NCBI GenBank assembly: GCA_015655145.1
Contig: JAATFO010000060.1
Span: 1 to 64,000 of the forward strand
Direction of reading: 5' to 3'
Origin: Enterobacterales bacterium
GTDB lineage: Bacteria; Pseudomonadota; Gammaproteobacteria; Enterobacterales; Enterobacteriaceae
DNA: 64,000 nt
The notes under the pieces are model-generated. The model did no database searches, was not told where the DNA came from, and worked only from the letters and a program-made list of their open reading frames with translations. Shown here one piece after another: positions 11,026 through 20,029 of this stretch (position 1 is its first letter; the number at the start of each line of letters is the position of its first letter). Position numbers and translations under genes: made by a program.

Positions 11026-11048
11026 CAGGCGGCATGGCTGCCTGTTTT
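11026..11048 (+). terminator. uraA terminator
   Basis: Arms CAGGCGGC and GCTGCCTG (one G-T pair) flank a 3-nt loop and are followed by TTTTAT. The structure begins 2 nt after the uraA stop codon. Confidence 0.8.
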
Positions 11049-11112
11049 ATGTTGGCGGATAAGTTTGTGATAAACTGCGGGCGCGTGCTGCCCGCTCACA
11101 CTTGAGGTGCTT

Positions 11113-11814
11113 CTGAATACACCGGCACAGCTTTCATTGCCCCTTTATTTACCGGATGACGAAACCTTTTCCAGTTTTTGGCCGGGGGAGAATGCGTCGT
11201 TACTGGCGGCATTGCGTGGGGCATTGCATCAGGAACACGGGAGTTATCTCTACTTCTGGTCACGTGAGGGCGGCGGGCGTAGCCATCTTTTGCATGCAGT
11301 TTGCGCGGAAATGTCGTCCCGCGGAGAAGCGGTGGGCTATGTGCCGCTGGATAAGCGCACCTGGTTTGTGCCGGAAGTCCTCGACGGTATGGAACAACTG
11401 GCCCTGGTGTGTATCGATAATATTGAATGTATTGCCAGCGAGGCGGCGTGGGAGATGGCGATCTTCGATCTTTACAACCGCATCCTCGAAACGGGTAAAA
11501 CTCGGTTGTTGATTACCGGCGATCGCCCGCCGCGTCAGCTTAAGCTGACATTGCCAGACCTGGCTTCCCGCCTCGACTGGGGACAAATTTATAAGCTGCA
11601 GCCTTTGTCTGATGAAGATAAATTGCAGGCATTGCAGTTACGCGCCAGGTTACGCGGCTTCGAATTGCCAGAAGACGTTGGCCGTTTTCTGTTGAAACGG
11701 CTGGATCGGGAAATGCGTACCTTGTTTGTCACGCTGGATCGGCTGGACCACGCCTCTATTGCTGCACAGCGCAAACTCACCATTCCGTTTGTTAAAGATA
11801 TTCTCGCATTATAA
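11113..11814 (+). CDS. hda: DnaA inactivator Hda (probable CTG start)
   Basis: Hda binds the DNA-loaded sliding clamp and triggers ATP hydrolysis by DnaA, limiting re-initiation. The N-terminal clamp-binding motif QLSLPL is at residues 5-10. The AAA+ part shows [10 protein letters not shown] (Walker B), [12 protein letters not shown] (sensor 1) and the Arg-rich DLASRLDWG box VII. ATG is absent near the family start. A GTG at 11107 overlaps the only ribosome site (TGAGG, 11103-11107), whereas CTG at 11113 is 5 nt behind it and gives exactly 233 aa, the E. coli length. A CTG start for E. coli Hda is known to me only from memory. Confidence 0.93.
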   Translation: MNTPAQLSLPLYLPDDETFSSFWPGENASLLAALRGALHQEHGSYLYFWSREGGGRSHLLHAVCAEMSSRGEAVGYVPLDKRTWFVPEVLDGMEQLALVCIDNIECIASEAAWEMAIFDLYNRILETGKTRLLITGDRPPRQLKLTLPDLASRLDWGQIYKLQPLSDEDKLQALQLRARLRGFELPEDVGRFLLKRLDREMRTLFVTLDRLDHASIAAQRKLTIPFVKDILAL

Positions 11815-11841
11815 TTTGCTTTGCAGCCTATCTGAGGATTG

Positions 11842-12195
11842 TCACAAAATCTCCAGTACCCGTTCCGGAGGACGACCAATACGTGCTTTGCCATTGGCAA
11901 TGACAACCGGGCGCTCAATCAGTTGTGGATGTTCCGCCATCGCGTGTAACAGTTGTTCTTCGCTCAGGGTTTCATCCGCCAGGTTCAGTGTCTGGTAAAG
12001 TTCCTCCCCGGTGCGCATCAACTGACGTGCATGGCTCAACCCTGACTGCATCAGCAGCGTTTTCAGGGTAGCGACATCGGGCGGTGTTTTCAGATAAAGC
12101 ACCACCGCAGGCGTCACGCCATGATGCTGTAATAACGCCAGCGTTTCACGGCTTTTGGCGCAGCGCGGATTATGATAAATAGTGACCTTTGCCAT
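11842..12195 (-). CDS. yfgD: ArsC-family oxidoreductase YfgD
   Basis: This 117-aa thioredoxin-fold protein belongs to the arsenate reductase (glutaredoxin-type) family. Seen: YHNPRCAKSRETL with Cys12 as the catalytic cysteine and the ERPVVIANGKARIGRPPE end with the conserved Arg-Pro. It lies convergent to hda and next to bepA's neighbourhood as in E. coli. Arsenate reduction is the family's prototype reaction; for YfgD itself the substrate is not established. Confidence 0.9.
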   Translation of the reverse strand: MAKVTIYHNPRCAKSRETLALLQHHGVTPAVVLYLKTPPDVATLKTLLMQSGLSHARQLMRTGEELYQTLNLADETLSEEQLLHAMAEHPQLIERPVVIANGKARIGRPPERVLEIL

Positions 12196-12425
12196 GGTTT
12201 TCCTTGATAGTGAGCGAATTTAATGACGTCTTTTGACCTGCTTTGTGACTATATATAAATGTGTGGTTACACTGCGCGGATGTCGCAGAATTGCCCGCAT
12301 GCTTACGGATAAAAATGCCCCCCGGTGTTTTTTTAATCGACAAACAAAGCATTGGGGCGACGCGTGCCGCCCGCATGGTGTTTTATCGGGTACAGCGCAA
12401 CTGCATTATCACCACCACCGTGGTG

Positions 12426-13187
12426 TTATTTTTTTTCATTAGACAGCATGCTTTTTACTTCTTGTCTGGCGGCGTTTACATCTGCAATAAAAGCGGCGTT
12501 ATCATGCAATTTAGCGACTGTTGCGGCGCCCATAATACGCCCGGCATCGACATCGCTTTTCCAGTGTGCATTACAAATTATGCGACTGTCGCCAAAATCG
12601 AGCCCTTTCTTCAGGATAGTATCTGCATGTGTTGGGTTAATCTCGGAGAGTACCAAAGCCCAGGCCCATCCTGCTGCGGTATGACCAGATGGATATGATC
12701 CATCGCTTCTCAGTATTTTTTCCTGATCGGGTGTACATGTCCTTTCATGGTGCATAACGAAAGGCCTAACGCGAGCGTATTTATTTTTAACTGCGTAAGT
12801 TGAAAGCCCTGCATCGGTTAAAATACGGCGCATCAGCGTATAAATATGCGGGGTTGTTTTTTCGGTAATCTCAAATCCCATCGGGGAAGAAAAGTTCATG
12901 GCCGGCTGGGGGAAAGTAAGGTCGGCATCTAATGTTGCTTGTTTCCAGCGTTCGGTTCCATGCAGTTTTATGCTATTAGTTCTTGCTTCTTCATCACTTG
13001 AAAAGGCTTTTGAGTTTTTACCCGGCGGTGGACCAAGCAACTTAAGACTGTTGGGTATCTCCGTTTCTTCGAGATAACCTTTAACAAAACTAAAGTGTGG
13101 ATCGGTGATTGTTGTATCGTTTGCTTGTACGCACGAAAGACCGCTAAGTAGGGATAAAATAATAAGAAATCCGGACCTTACTTTCAT
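12426..13187 (-). CDS. Class A non-specific acid phosphatase (PhoC/PhoN type), periplasmic
   Basis: This 253-aa PAP2-superfamily phosphatase would release phosphate from many organic monoesters in the periplasm. The three-part signature is complete: K-N6-RP in KNKYARVRP, PSGH in SYPSGHT, and SR-N5-H-N3-D in SRIICNAHWKSD. The start MKVRSGFLII begins a signal peptide (hydrophobic core, cut near VQA/ND) and has AGGA 8 nt upstream; the longer frame to 13250 is rejected. The gene looks AT-richer than its neighbours, with many ATT/ATA/AAA codons. E. coli has none here, so acquisition is inferred. Confidence 0.88.
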   Translation of the reverse strand: MKVRSGFLIILSLLSGLSCVQANDTTITDPHFSFVKGYLEETEIPNSLKLLGPPPGKNSKAFSSDEEARTNSIKLHGTERWKQATLDADLTFPQPAMNFSSPMGFEITEKTTPHIYTLMRRILTDAGLSTYAVKNKYARVRPFVMHHERTCTPDQEKILRSDGSYPSGHTAAGWAWALVLSEINPTHADTILKKGLDFGDSRIICNAHWKSDVDAGRIMGAATVAKLHDNAAFIADVNAARQEVKSMLSNEKK

Positions 13188-13240
13188 TTTTTTTCCTGCA
13201 TTATTTAATAATGAGAGAATGCAATGGCGATTTATCCATT

Positions 13241-13406
13241 CCCTGTCCATGAAAATGCACCTGAACTGCCAAAATAGCGTGCCCCGTTTGCGATATGCCA
13301 GCTAAGCGCTGGCCCCGTTAGAACTATTTTACGGGTCATTTTGGCACCGGGCCGTGCGCTGTCCGTGTTCACACTGAGTGCGGCAATTACACCCGGAGGG
13401 ACAGGC
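13241..13406. repeat. Intergenic palindromic (MITE-like) repeat, copy 1
   Basis: A long imperfect inverted repeat lies between the phosphatase and bepA. The outer ends are CCTGTCC and GGACAGG. An inner pair GCCAAAAT (13268-13275) / ATTTTGGC (13338-13345) is perfect. The right half, GCGCTGTCCGTGT onward, aligns with the right half of the copy at 30691-30841. It has no coding capacity. It is diverged from copy 2, so the boundaries are approximate. Confidence 0.5.
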
Positions 13407-13432
13407 TTTAAACATCCCCCTCATTGTTGCAT

Positions 13433-14899
13433 TCATCGGCCTTTCTGATATTGCCGGAAACGCTGTTGCAATTGGCGTAATTGATCAATACGGGCGTCAT
13501 AACGTGCCTGTTTCAGACTGCCGAGCGGCACCAGGGCGCTGGCGCTGCTTAAGGTGGTGATCGCCTGATCAAGTTGCCCGGCCAGCGCCAGGCCTTGCGC
13601 CCGCGCAAACAGTTCTTCATCACGCAAACCCTGAGCGGCAGAGGCTTGCGCCAACAAATCCCAGCCATTAGGATCATCAGGATTCGCCCAGGTATAGCGA
13701 TTAAGGATCCGACTTGCCGCCGCGGGCTGCTTGCCTTCTACGTAAGCATTGGCCAGATTGAGTTGCAGCACCGGATTGGTGGTGGAGGCCTTTACAGCGC
13801 TCAGCCGCTTAATGGCCTGTGGCGACTGGTTAAGACCCAGGTCAATATCCGTGATGATATCAAGATACCAGATATTATCCGGCTGTTTTGTCAACAACGG
13901 TTCGATGATGTGTTTCGCACTGGCGAAGTTTTTGGCCTCGAGAAACTGAATCGCTTTGCCATATTGCGCTGCCTGTTGTTCACGGGTGTTGCCGGTTGCC
14001 CACTTATGCAGCAGGTCATCGTCCAGTTGGTTCTGCCCGGTCGAATACATGCCGAGAGCACGGACTTTCGCCATGTAATAATCCTGTGATGATTGCGCCA
14101 CGATGGACGGCATCTGGTTGGCGCGGTTGCGTGCATCAGCCAGTCGGCTATCCGGCAAGGGGTGTGTGAGCAATATTTCTGGTGGTTTTGAAGCAAAACG
14201 TGACAAATCAGCCAGTTTTTGCAGGAAGCCGGGCATGGCTTGTGGATCAAAGCCGGAACGCTGTAAAACCTGAATACCAATACGATCGGCTTCCTGTTCA
14301 TTATTTTGCGTAAATGTAATGATGCCTTGTTGCGCGCCCGCCAGCGTACCGGTGAGTGCCGCCATACCGGCTTGCGGATTGGCCATCGCCAGTAATATTG
14401 ATCCCAGTGCACCTACCCAGGTCAGAGGGGCATTTCGTTGTTGATCTTCCATTGCCCGGGCAAGATGGCGTTGCGTGACATGGGAAATTTCATGTGCCAT
14501 TACCGATGCCAGTTGACTTTCATCATCGGTGGCGCGGAACAATGCCGAGTGAAGTACTACGTTGCCGCCGAAAAAGGCGAATGCGTTAATTTCATCGTTA
14601 CTGATCAAATAGAAATGAAAGGGCGTACGCACGGAATGGGCGTGAGAAACCAGTTGTTTTCCCAGTTGGTTAATATACAGATTGAGCAGCGGATCATTAA
14701 TCAGTGGTGCACTGGCACGCAATTCACGGACATAAAAGTCGCCCATCTGTAATTCTTGATTAATGGACAGCGTACCGCCAGCGGTGGTGCCAATATCCGG
14801 TAGCGAATCGGTCACATCGGTCTGAGAAGACAACGCGCTGCCTGTCAGCAATGTTGCCGCCAACGATATGACCAGACTTTTCTTCAAGCGGTTGAACAT
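13433..14899 (-). CDS. bepA: Periplasmic chaperone/metalloprotease BepA
   Basis: BepA (488 aa; E. coli 487) helps assemble LptD and degrades stalled outer-membrane proteins together with the BAM complex. A signal peptide ([16 protein letters not shown]) is followed by an M48 peptidase domain with HEISH at ~137 and the third zinc ligand in NEQEADRIG. The C-terminal half is TPR repeats ending [18 protein letters not shown]. It is a single gene. In E. coli it adjoins perM, which is absent here. Confidence 0.96.
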   Translation of the reverse strand: MFNRLKKSLVISLAATLLTGSALSSQTDVTDSLPDIGTTAGGTLSINQELQMGDFYVRELRASAPLINDPLLNLYINQLGKQLVSHAHSVRTPFHFYLISNDEINAFAFFGGNVVLHSALFRATDDESQLASVMAHEISHVTQRHLARAMEDQQRNAPLTWVGALGSILLAMANPQAGMAALTGTLAGAQQGIITFTQNNEQEADRIGIQVLQRSGFDPQAMPGFLQKLADLSRFASKPPEILLTHPLPDSRLADARNRANQMPSIVAQSSQDYYMAKVRALGMYSTGQNQLDDDLLHKWATGNTREQQAAQYGKAIQFLEAKNFASAKHIIEPLLTKQPDNIWYLDIITDIDLGLNQSPQAIKRLSAVKASTTNPVLQLNLANAYVEGKQPAAASRILNRYTWANPDDPNGWDLLAQASAAQGLRDEELFARAQGLALAGQLDQAITTLSSASALVPLGSLKQARYDARIDQLRQLQQRFRQYQKGR

Positions 14900-15156
14900 A
14901 CATCAGCCCCATAGCAAAAGCGTACTGTGTTGACCGAGTGCGGGCGCAAACGTTCTCCGATTATGCCCGACATCCTTGTGCAGAAGGTATCTTAACGGGG
15001 ACGAGGCGAGAAAGAAATGGCGTTGACTGACGGCGGGTGGTTATCGCCATTGCCGTGTCATCGTTCACCCTCCTTTTTGTTGCCGCTGACCGGATTTTAT
15101 GTCAGCGGTATTCAACTGTCAGGCAGGCACATCGCGTGAGTACCCTGGCATTATTG

Positions 15157-15196
15157 TTGTCATTTTTCTGTCATTGACCGGTTATTTTTCTGTCAT
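15157..15196 (+). promoter_or_regulatory. Two tandem Pho boxes (PhoB sites)
   Basis: TTGTCAT-TTTT-CTGTCAT (15157-15174) differs from the Pho box half-site pattern CTGTCAT-N4-CTGTCAT by one base. A second unit, CGGTTAT-TTTT-CTGTCAT (15179-15196), starts exactly 22 bp later, two helical turns. A -10-like TATGTT at 15207-15212 begins 10 nt after the second box, the usual spacing for PhoB-activated promoters where the box replaces the -35. This points to phosphate-starvation induction of the 15257-20848 operon. Confidence 0.8.
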
Positions 15197-15214
15197 CAAG
15201 ACCCGTTATGTTAA

Positions 15215-15240
15215 GCGCAATGAGAACGATCTCATTGCGC
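15215..15240. promoter_or_regulatory. LacI-family palindromic operator
   Basis: Arms GCGCAATGAGA (15215-15225) and TCTCATTGCGC (15230-15240) are a perfect 11-bp inverted repeat with a 4-nt centre ACGA. This is the size and shape of LacI/GalR operators. It covers the predicted transcription start (~15219) and ends 14 nt before the regulator's first ATG, so autorepression of the operon is inferred. Confidence 0.75.
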
Positions 15241-15256
15241 CAGGCATGAGGTAATG

Positions 15257-16291
15257 ATGAGTGATTTATTGCAGGTTGCCAGACTCGCTGGTGTGTCGCG
15301 CGCTACCGCAGCCCGGGCATTTTCCGCCCCGCATTTGCTCAAGGCTGCCACCCGTCAGAAAGTGCTGGCGGCGTCGGAGGAACTGGGGTTTCGTCCCAAT
15401 CATATTGCACGCCAATTGCGCACCCAGTCCTCATCAACCCTCGGTGTGGTGCTGCCTTCGTTACACAATCCGGTATTTGCTCAACAGTTGCAAGCCATGG
15501 AACAGATGGCACGACAGGCGGGCTATGCATTACTTATCTCGACGACCGATTATCAGCCACACCGTGAGGCGGTGATCGTCGAAGATATGTTGCGCCAGCG
15601 GGTAGCTGGTCTGGTCCTTACCGTGGCGGATGCGGATACCAGCGTCGTATTACAGTCATTAGCCGCTGAGAAAGTCCCCTTTGTGCTGGCGCATAATGTA
15701 CCAGGCCATAAAGCCTATGCGGCGATCGGCGTCGATAACCGACTTGCGGTATATCAGGCCACGGAACTGCTGCTGACGTTAGGTCATCGCCGAATTGGCA
15801 TGATCGCGGGGCCGATGTTGCAATCCGACCGGGCCCGGCAACGCTATCAGGGGTATTGCCATGCCATGCAGGCGGCGGGCTTGACGGTGTATCCGGTTAT
15901 TGAAATGCCGAGTCATACCCAATCACGGCTGGATGATTTATTGCCATGGATCCGCCAGGCGCAACCCTTAACGGCATTGCTTTGCAGTAATGACATGTTG
16001 GCGATTAGCGTGATGGGTGAAGCGATGCGGGCAGGGTTTGCGGTGCCTGAGCAGCTCTCCATCATGGGATTTGATGGTATCGATATTGGTCAGCACCTTT
16101 TCCCATCACTGTCCTCAGTCGTGCAACCACTCAATCTCCTGGGTGAATGCGCGATCCGACAATTACTGGCGCAATTGCAGGGGCAAGGTAGCGCCTCCTG
16201 CGTGTTATCACACCACTTACGGCGTGGAGAAAGTATTGCCGCGCCTGATGTTATTCGTTGTTCTTTTTCATCCACACCAGGGAAATTATGA
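15257..16291 (+). CDS. LacI-family transcriptional regulator of the ABC/phosphodiesterase operon
   Basis: This 344-aa regulator has a LacI-type HTH at the N-terminus (LLQVARLAGVSRATAARAFS) and a hinge helix FRPNHIARQLRT. A periplasmic-binding-protein-like effector domain follows (ALLCSNDMLAISVMGE, SIMGFDGIDIG). Two ATGs occur in tandem at 15254 and 15257; the second is better spaced from GAGG (15248-15251). Its stop overlaps the next start as ATGA, so it is part of the operon. It probably binds the adjacent palindrome and senses the imported compound or a product; the ligand is unknown. Confidence 0.88.
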   Translation: MSDLLQVARLAGVSRATAARAFSAPHLLKAATRQKVLAASEELGFRPNHIARQLRTQSSSTLGVVLPSLHNPVFAQQLQAMEQMARQAGYALLISTTDYQPHREAVIVEDMLRQRVAGLVLTVADADTSVVLQSLAAEKVPFVLAHNVPGHKAYAAIGVDNRLAVYQATELLLTLGHRRIGMIAGPMLQSDRARQRYQGYCHAMQAAGLTVYPVIEMPSHTQSRLDDLLPWIRQAQPLTALLCSNDMLAISVMGEAMRAGFAVPEQLSIMGFDGIDIGQHLFPSLSSVVQPLNLLGECAIRQLLAQLQGQGSASCVLSHHLRRGESIAAPDVIRCSFSSTPGKL

Positions 16292-17310
16292 TGCAGCCTG
16301 TAAAGAGACATAAATGTGTTATTGCCGCGCTACTGGCCGTCAGCAGTCTGTTGAGCCCGCTGGCGCTGGCGAGTGAAACGGCCATTTGTTACAACTGTCC
16401 GCCAGAATGGGCGGATTGGGCCACTCAGCTTAAGGAAATTGCGCAAGATACCGGGATCCATGTCCCTCAGGACAATAAAAACTCCGGCCAGTCACTGGCA
16501 CAACTGGTGGCTGAGAAAGGGAATCCAGTGGCTGATGTGGTCTATTACGGCGTAACTTTCGGCATTCAGGCGGCAAAAGCAGATGTGATCACCGACTACA
16601 AGCCCGCACACTGGGATGATATTCCGGCTGGAATGAAAGATCCCGCGGGTAAGTGGGTGGCGCTTCACACGGGTACGATGGGGTTTATGGTCAATGTGGA
16701 TGCGCTGGGCGGATTACCGGTTCCACAGAGCTGGGATGACCTGCTGAAACCCGAATATAAAGGCATGATCGGTTATCTGGATCCTGCCAGCGCCTTCGTT
16801 GGTTATGTCGCGGCGGTGGCGGTAAATCTGGCGAAAGGGGGGGATCTGCACGACTTCTCTCCCGCCCTGGCTTACTTTAAAAAGCTGGCAGTGAATAAAC
16901 CGATAGTGCCCAAACAAACCGCCTATGCACGTCTGCTCTCGGGTGAGATCCCCATTATGCTTGATTATGATTTTAATGCCTATCGGGCAAAATATCACGA
17001 TCATGCCAATGTCGCTTTTGTCATCCCTCGCGAAGGGACGGTTACCGTACCGTACGTGATCAGTTTAGTTAAACATGCGCCACATACCGAAAACGGTAAA
17101 AAGGTGATCGATTACGTCCTCTCGGATCGGGGGCAAGCTATTTGGGCTAACGCTTTTTTACGTCCGGTGCGGATTTCAGCCATGTTGCCGGAGGCAAAAG
17201 CCCATTTTCTGCCGGAAAGTGACTATGCACGTGCCGCCACGGTGGACTATCAGCAAATGGCGGATGCACAAAAAGTCTTTTCCGCGCGCTATTTGAGTGA
17301 GATCCACTAA
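16288..17310 (+). CDS. ABC transporter periplasmic substrate-binding protein
   Basis: This 340-aa binding protein is of the AfuA/ferric and polyamine-like class (SBP type 1/6). It has a signal peptide MMQPVKRHKCVIAALLAVSS ending near ALA/SET. Core motifs are NPVADVVYYG, MGFMVNVDALG, PQSWDDLLKPEYKGMIGYLDP and GEIPIMLDYDFNAYR. The ATG at 16288 overlaps the regulator's stop. The same class also serves 2-aminoethylphosphonate (PhnS) and other phosphorus compounds. Here the Pho boxes and the phosphodiesterase suggest a phosphodiester or phosphonate ligand rather than iron; that is inference. Confidence 0.85.
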   Translation: MMQPVKRHKCVIAALLAVSSLLSPLALASETAICYNCPPEWADWATQLKEIAQDTGIHVPQDNKNSGQSLAQLVAEKGNPVADVVYYGVTFGIQAAKADVITDYKPAHWDDIPAGMKDPAGKWVALHTGTMGFMVNVDALGGLPVPQSWDDLLKPEYKGMIGYLDPASAFVGYVAAVAVNLAKGGDLHDFSPALAYFKKLAVNKPIVPKQTAYARLLSGEIPIMLDYDFNAYRAKYHDHANVAFVIPREGTVTVPYVISLVKHAPHTENGKKVIDYVLSDRGQAIWANAFLRPVRISAMLPEAKAHFLPESDYARAATVDYQQMADAQKVFSARYLSEIH

Positions 17311-18194
17311 TGTCGTGCTCTCCTGTTATCATCGCCTCACCGCGGGATAAAGCAGCGGTTCCCGCCATGGCACATCATCGTTACCGGTATCGGCGTAGGA
17401 TGCTGATACCCGCACTGCTGTTTTTTGCTGCCTTCTGGGCACTGCCGTTTGCCACGTTATTGTTGATGGGGATGCAGGCGGATAACAGTAGCAAACAGAT
17501 CGCCTACTGGGCCGTGTTAACGCATCCGCATTACCTGGTAAGCCTGGTGACGACCGTCGCGTTATCGCTGACCGTGACCGTTGCCACGCTGGGGATTGCC
17601 ACGATTGTCGCCGTTTTTTTGGCGCGTCATTTTTTCCCGGGGCGGTCAGTGTTGTTAGCGCTGCTCACTTTCCCGCTGGCATTCCCCGGGGCGGTGGTGG
17701 GATTCCTGGTGGTGATGATGGCCGGGCGTCAGGGCATGCTGGCGCACCTCAGCATGGCGTTGTTTTCCGAACGCTGGATGTTTGCTTATTCACTCAGTGG
17801 TTTATTTGTTGGCTATCTCTACTTCTCGATCCCCCGGGTGATCATGGCGCTGGTTGCTGCCAGTGAAAAACTGGATCCCAGTCTGGAAGAAGCGGCTCGC
17901 TCGCTGGGCGCGTCAACCTGGCGGGTGGTGATTGATGTCATCATTCCTGGTTTGGCTCCCGCGTTATTCTCCAGTGGCGCGCTCTGCTTTGCTACCTGCA
18001 TGGGCGCATTTGGTACGGCGTTCACTTTGGGAACCGATCTTAACGTGTTGCCGCTAACCATCTATGGCGAATTCACTAACTATGCCAATTTTGCCACGGC
18101 GGCTGCGTTGTCGGTGATGACGGGCGGCGTGACCTGGCTGGCTTTGTTGTTGGCGCGTCGGTTATCCGAGCAATGCCAGGAGACACCCTCATGA
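17310..18194 (+). CDS. ABC transporter permease subunit 1
   Basis: This 294-aa inner-membrane permease has about six hydrophobic segments after a basic N-terminus (HHRYRYRRR). The ATPase-contact EAA loop reads EEAARSLGASTWRVVIDVII. Its start shares the final A of the preceding TAA stop (TAATG), and its stop overlaps the next start, so all genes of the importer are translationally linked. Confidence 0.88.
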   Translation: MSCSPVIIASPRDKAAVPAMAHHRYRYRRRMLIPALLFFAAFWALPFATLLLMGMQADNSSKQIAYWAVLTHPHYLVSLVTTVALSLTVTVATLGIATIVAVFLARHFFPGRSVLLALLTFPLAFPGAVVGFLVVMMAGRQGMLAHLSMALFSERWMFAYSLSGLFVGYLYFSIPRVIMALVAASEKLDPSLEEAARSLGASTWRVVIDVIIPGLAPALFSSGALCFATCMGAFGTAFTLGTDLNVLPLTIYGEFTNYANFATAAALSVMTGGVTWLALLLARRLSEQCQETPS

Positions 18195-19012
18195 GGCGAC
18201 GTTCGCTGTTTTGCTGTCAGTTACTGTTTACGTTGCTGGTTTCGCTATTCATGGTGGTGCCGGTGGGCGTATCAATGCTGGCCGGCATCACGGAAAACTA
18301 TTTTGTCGGTTTGCGCAGCGGCCTGACATGGCGTTGGGTAAGGCAGGTGTGGGCGATGTATTCCGATACACTGTTCTTATCATGGTGGATTGCGCTGAGT
18401 TGTCTGCTTTGTGTGCTGCTGCTGGGCGTGCCCGCCGCATGGGGATTACTCAAAACGCAGGCACGCTGGGCGACGCGTATTGAAGAGTGTTTGATGTTAC
18501 CGGTGGCATTACCGGGGCTGGCAACGGCGCTGAGTCTGATTTTACTTTATGGTCGCTATCCGCTATTGCGCAATAGTTGGGCGTTTATTTTGATAGGCCA
18601 TGTGCTGTTTACTTTGCCGTTTATGATCCGCCCGGTGCTGGCGGTAATGAAAGCCAGTGAGCTGGAAAAGCTGGAAGAGGCTGCCGCCAGTCTTGGCGCC
18701 GGGTTTTGGCGCCGGTTTTTCACCGTGATTATCCCTAACTGCCGACATGGCATTCTGGCCGGGGCTTTTATGGTCATTACCCTGTCGGTGGGCGAATTTA
18801 ATATTACCTGGATGCTGCACACGCCGCTAACCAAAACATTGCCGGTTGGCCTGGCTGACAGCTATGCCTCTATGCGGCTGGAAGTTGGATCGGCATATAC
18901 CCTCCTGTTTATCTTCATGATTATTCCGTTACTGTGCGTGCTTAATATGCTCAGTAATCGTTTATCGCCACATAAAACGCCGGCGGTTGTTACTCCTGAG
19001 GAGACTGAATAA
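18191..19012 (+). CDS. ABC transporter permease subunit 2
   Basis: This 273-aa inner-membrane permease pairs with subunit 1; its EAA loop reads EEAAASLGAGFWRRFFTVII. The start at 18191 has AGGAG 8 nt upstream and overlaps the previous stop as ATGA; an in-frame ATG at 18173 is less likely. The stop is fused to the ATPase start (TAATG). Two different permeases with one ATPase gene is the usual layout of this importer class. Confidence 0.87.
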   Translation: MRRRSLFCCQLLFTLLVSLFMVVPVGVSMLAGITENYFVGLRSGLTWRWVRQVWAMYSDTLFLSWWIALSCLLCVLLLGVPAAWGLLKTQARWATRIEECLMLPVALPGLATALSLILLYGRYPLLRNSWAFILIGHVLFTLPFMIRPVLAVMKASELEKLEEAAASLGAGFWRRFFTVIIPNCRHGILAGAFMVITLSVGEFNITWMLHTPLTKTLPVGLADSYASMRLEVGSAYTLLFIFMIIPLLCVLNMLSNRLSPHKTPAVVTPEETE

Positions 19013-20028
19013 TGTCTGATGCGGTATCGCTCTCTTTACGCCAATGTGCGCGCACCTTTGCTGACGGGCACACAGCATTGTATCCGCTTGATCTTAATAT
19101 TAATGCGGGCGAAACCCTGGTATTGCTGGGGCCGTCGGGTTGCGGGAAAACCACCACGTTACGCATCATTAGTGGGCTTGAAACCACCGATCACGGCGGT
19201 GAAGTGTGGTTTGACGATCGTAATGTAACGGCATTGCCGATTGAGAAACGCAATGTCGGCATGGTGTTTCAGAACTATGCGCTGTTTCCCAATATGAACG
19301 TCGCGGAAAACGTCGGCTATGGTCTGAAGATTGCCGGACTGTCGCCGGCGGCGCGACAGACGCGCATTGACGAGATGTTGGACATGGTTGACTTACATCA
19401 TCTGGCGTCGCGTTCGATTACCGCGCTTTCTGGCGGACAGAAGCAGCGGGTGTCATTGGCCCGGGCGCTGGCCGCCAGACCTAAAGTGCTGCTGTTTGAC
19501 GAACCGCTTGCCGCACTGGATGCCAAACTGCGCGATCGTTTACGTCAGGACATTGGTGTCTTGCTGAAAAAACTGGCGATCACGGCGGTATACGTCACCC
19601 ACGATCAACAAGAGGCCATGGCATTGGGTGATCGTATCGCGGTGATGGAGCAGGGCAGACTGGTACAAATTGGCACTCCACGTGAAATTTATCAGCAGCC
19701 TAAAAGTCGCTTCGTCGCCCATTTTGTCGGGGCGATTAACTGCATTGAACAGGATTCGCAAGGACAACCTGTGCGCTTTTGTCGTCCGGAGGATATTGTT
19801 TTGATGTCGCCGCGCCCGGATTCACGCCATGGAAAAATTATCAGTATGACGTTCCTCGGCGCCAGCCAACGGCTGGTTATCGATATCGGGCTGGAAAAAC
19901 CGTTACACGTTGAGTGTTCTGCGCGGGCAACCTGGCTACCGGGTCAGCGGGTAGGCTGGACACTGGCTGATGAACGCATCCTTCAGTTTCACGCACTCAC
20001 CAGACAGGAAAATGATTTTGCTGAATGA
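19012..20028 (+). CDS. ABC transporter ATP-binding subunit
   Basis: This 338-aa ATPase energises the importer. Walker A is GPSGCGKTT (~39), the Q-loop is MVFQNYALF, the ABC signature LSGGQKQRVS, Walker B VLLFDEPLAALD and the switch YVTHDQQEA. A short TOBE-like C-terminal domain is present (PVRFCRPEDIVLMSP). It belongs to the CUT1/PotA/PhnT class. It starts on the A of the upstream TAA stop. Confidence 0.9.
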   Translation: MSDAVSLSLRQCARTFADGHTALYPLDLNINAGETLVLLGPSGCGKTTTLRIISGLETTDHGGEVWFDDRNVTALPIEKRNVGMVFQNYALFPNMNVAENVGYGLKIAGLSPAARQTRIDEMLDMVDLHHLASRSITALSGGQKQRVSLARALAARPKVLLFDEPLAALDAKLRDRLRQDIGVLLKKLAITAVYVTHDQQEAMALGDRIAVMEQGRLVQIGTPREIYQQPKSRFVAHFVGAINCIEQDSQGQPVRFCRPEDIVLMSPRPDSRHGKIISMTFLGASQRLVIDIGLEKPLHVECSARATWLPGQRVGWTLADERILQFHALTRQENDFAE

Positions 20029-20029
20029 C

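Noticed and set aside
12233-12437. Possible plus-strand small RNA (TTGACC, TATAAA and a hairpin with T run)
   Set aside because: The -35/-10 spacing is short, the stem has only five pairs, and the T run encodes the C-terminal lysines of the phosphatase on the other strand.
14944-14959. PurR-like sequence GCGCAAACGTTCTCCG upstream of bepA
   Set aside because: Only 11 of 16 positions match and the right arm is broken; bepA has no link to purines.
16288-17310. Binding protein as a ferric-iron transporter component
   Set aside because: The fold class allows it, but there is no Fur box and the Pho boxes and phosphodiesterase point elsewhere. Ligand remains unproven.
20012-20014. ATG 20012 as phosphodiesterase start
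   Set aside because: AGGAA lies only one base before it; ATG 20030 matches the family N-terminus, though TTG 20018 has the best ribosome-site spacing.
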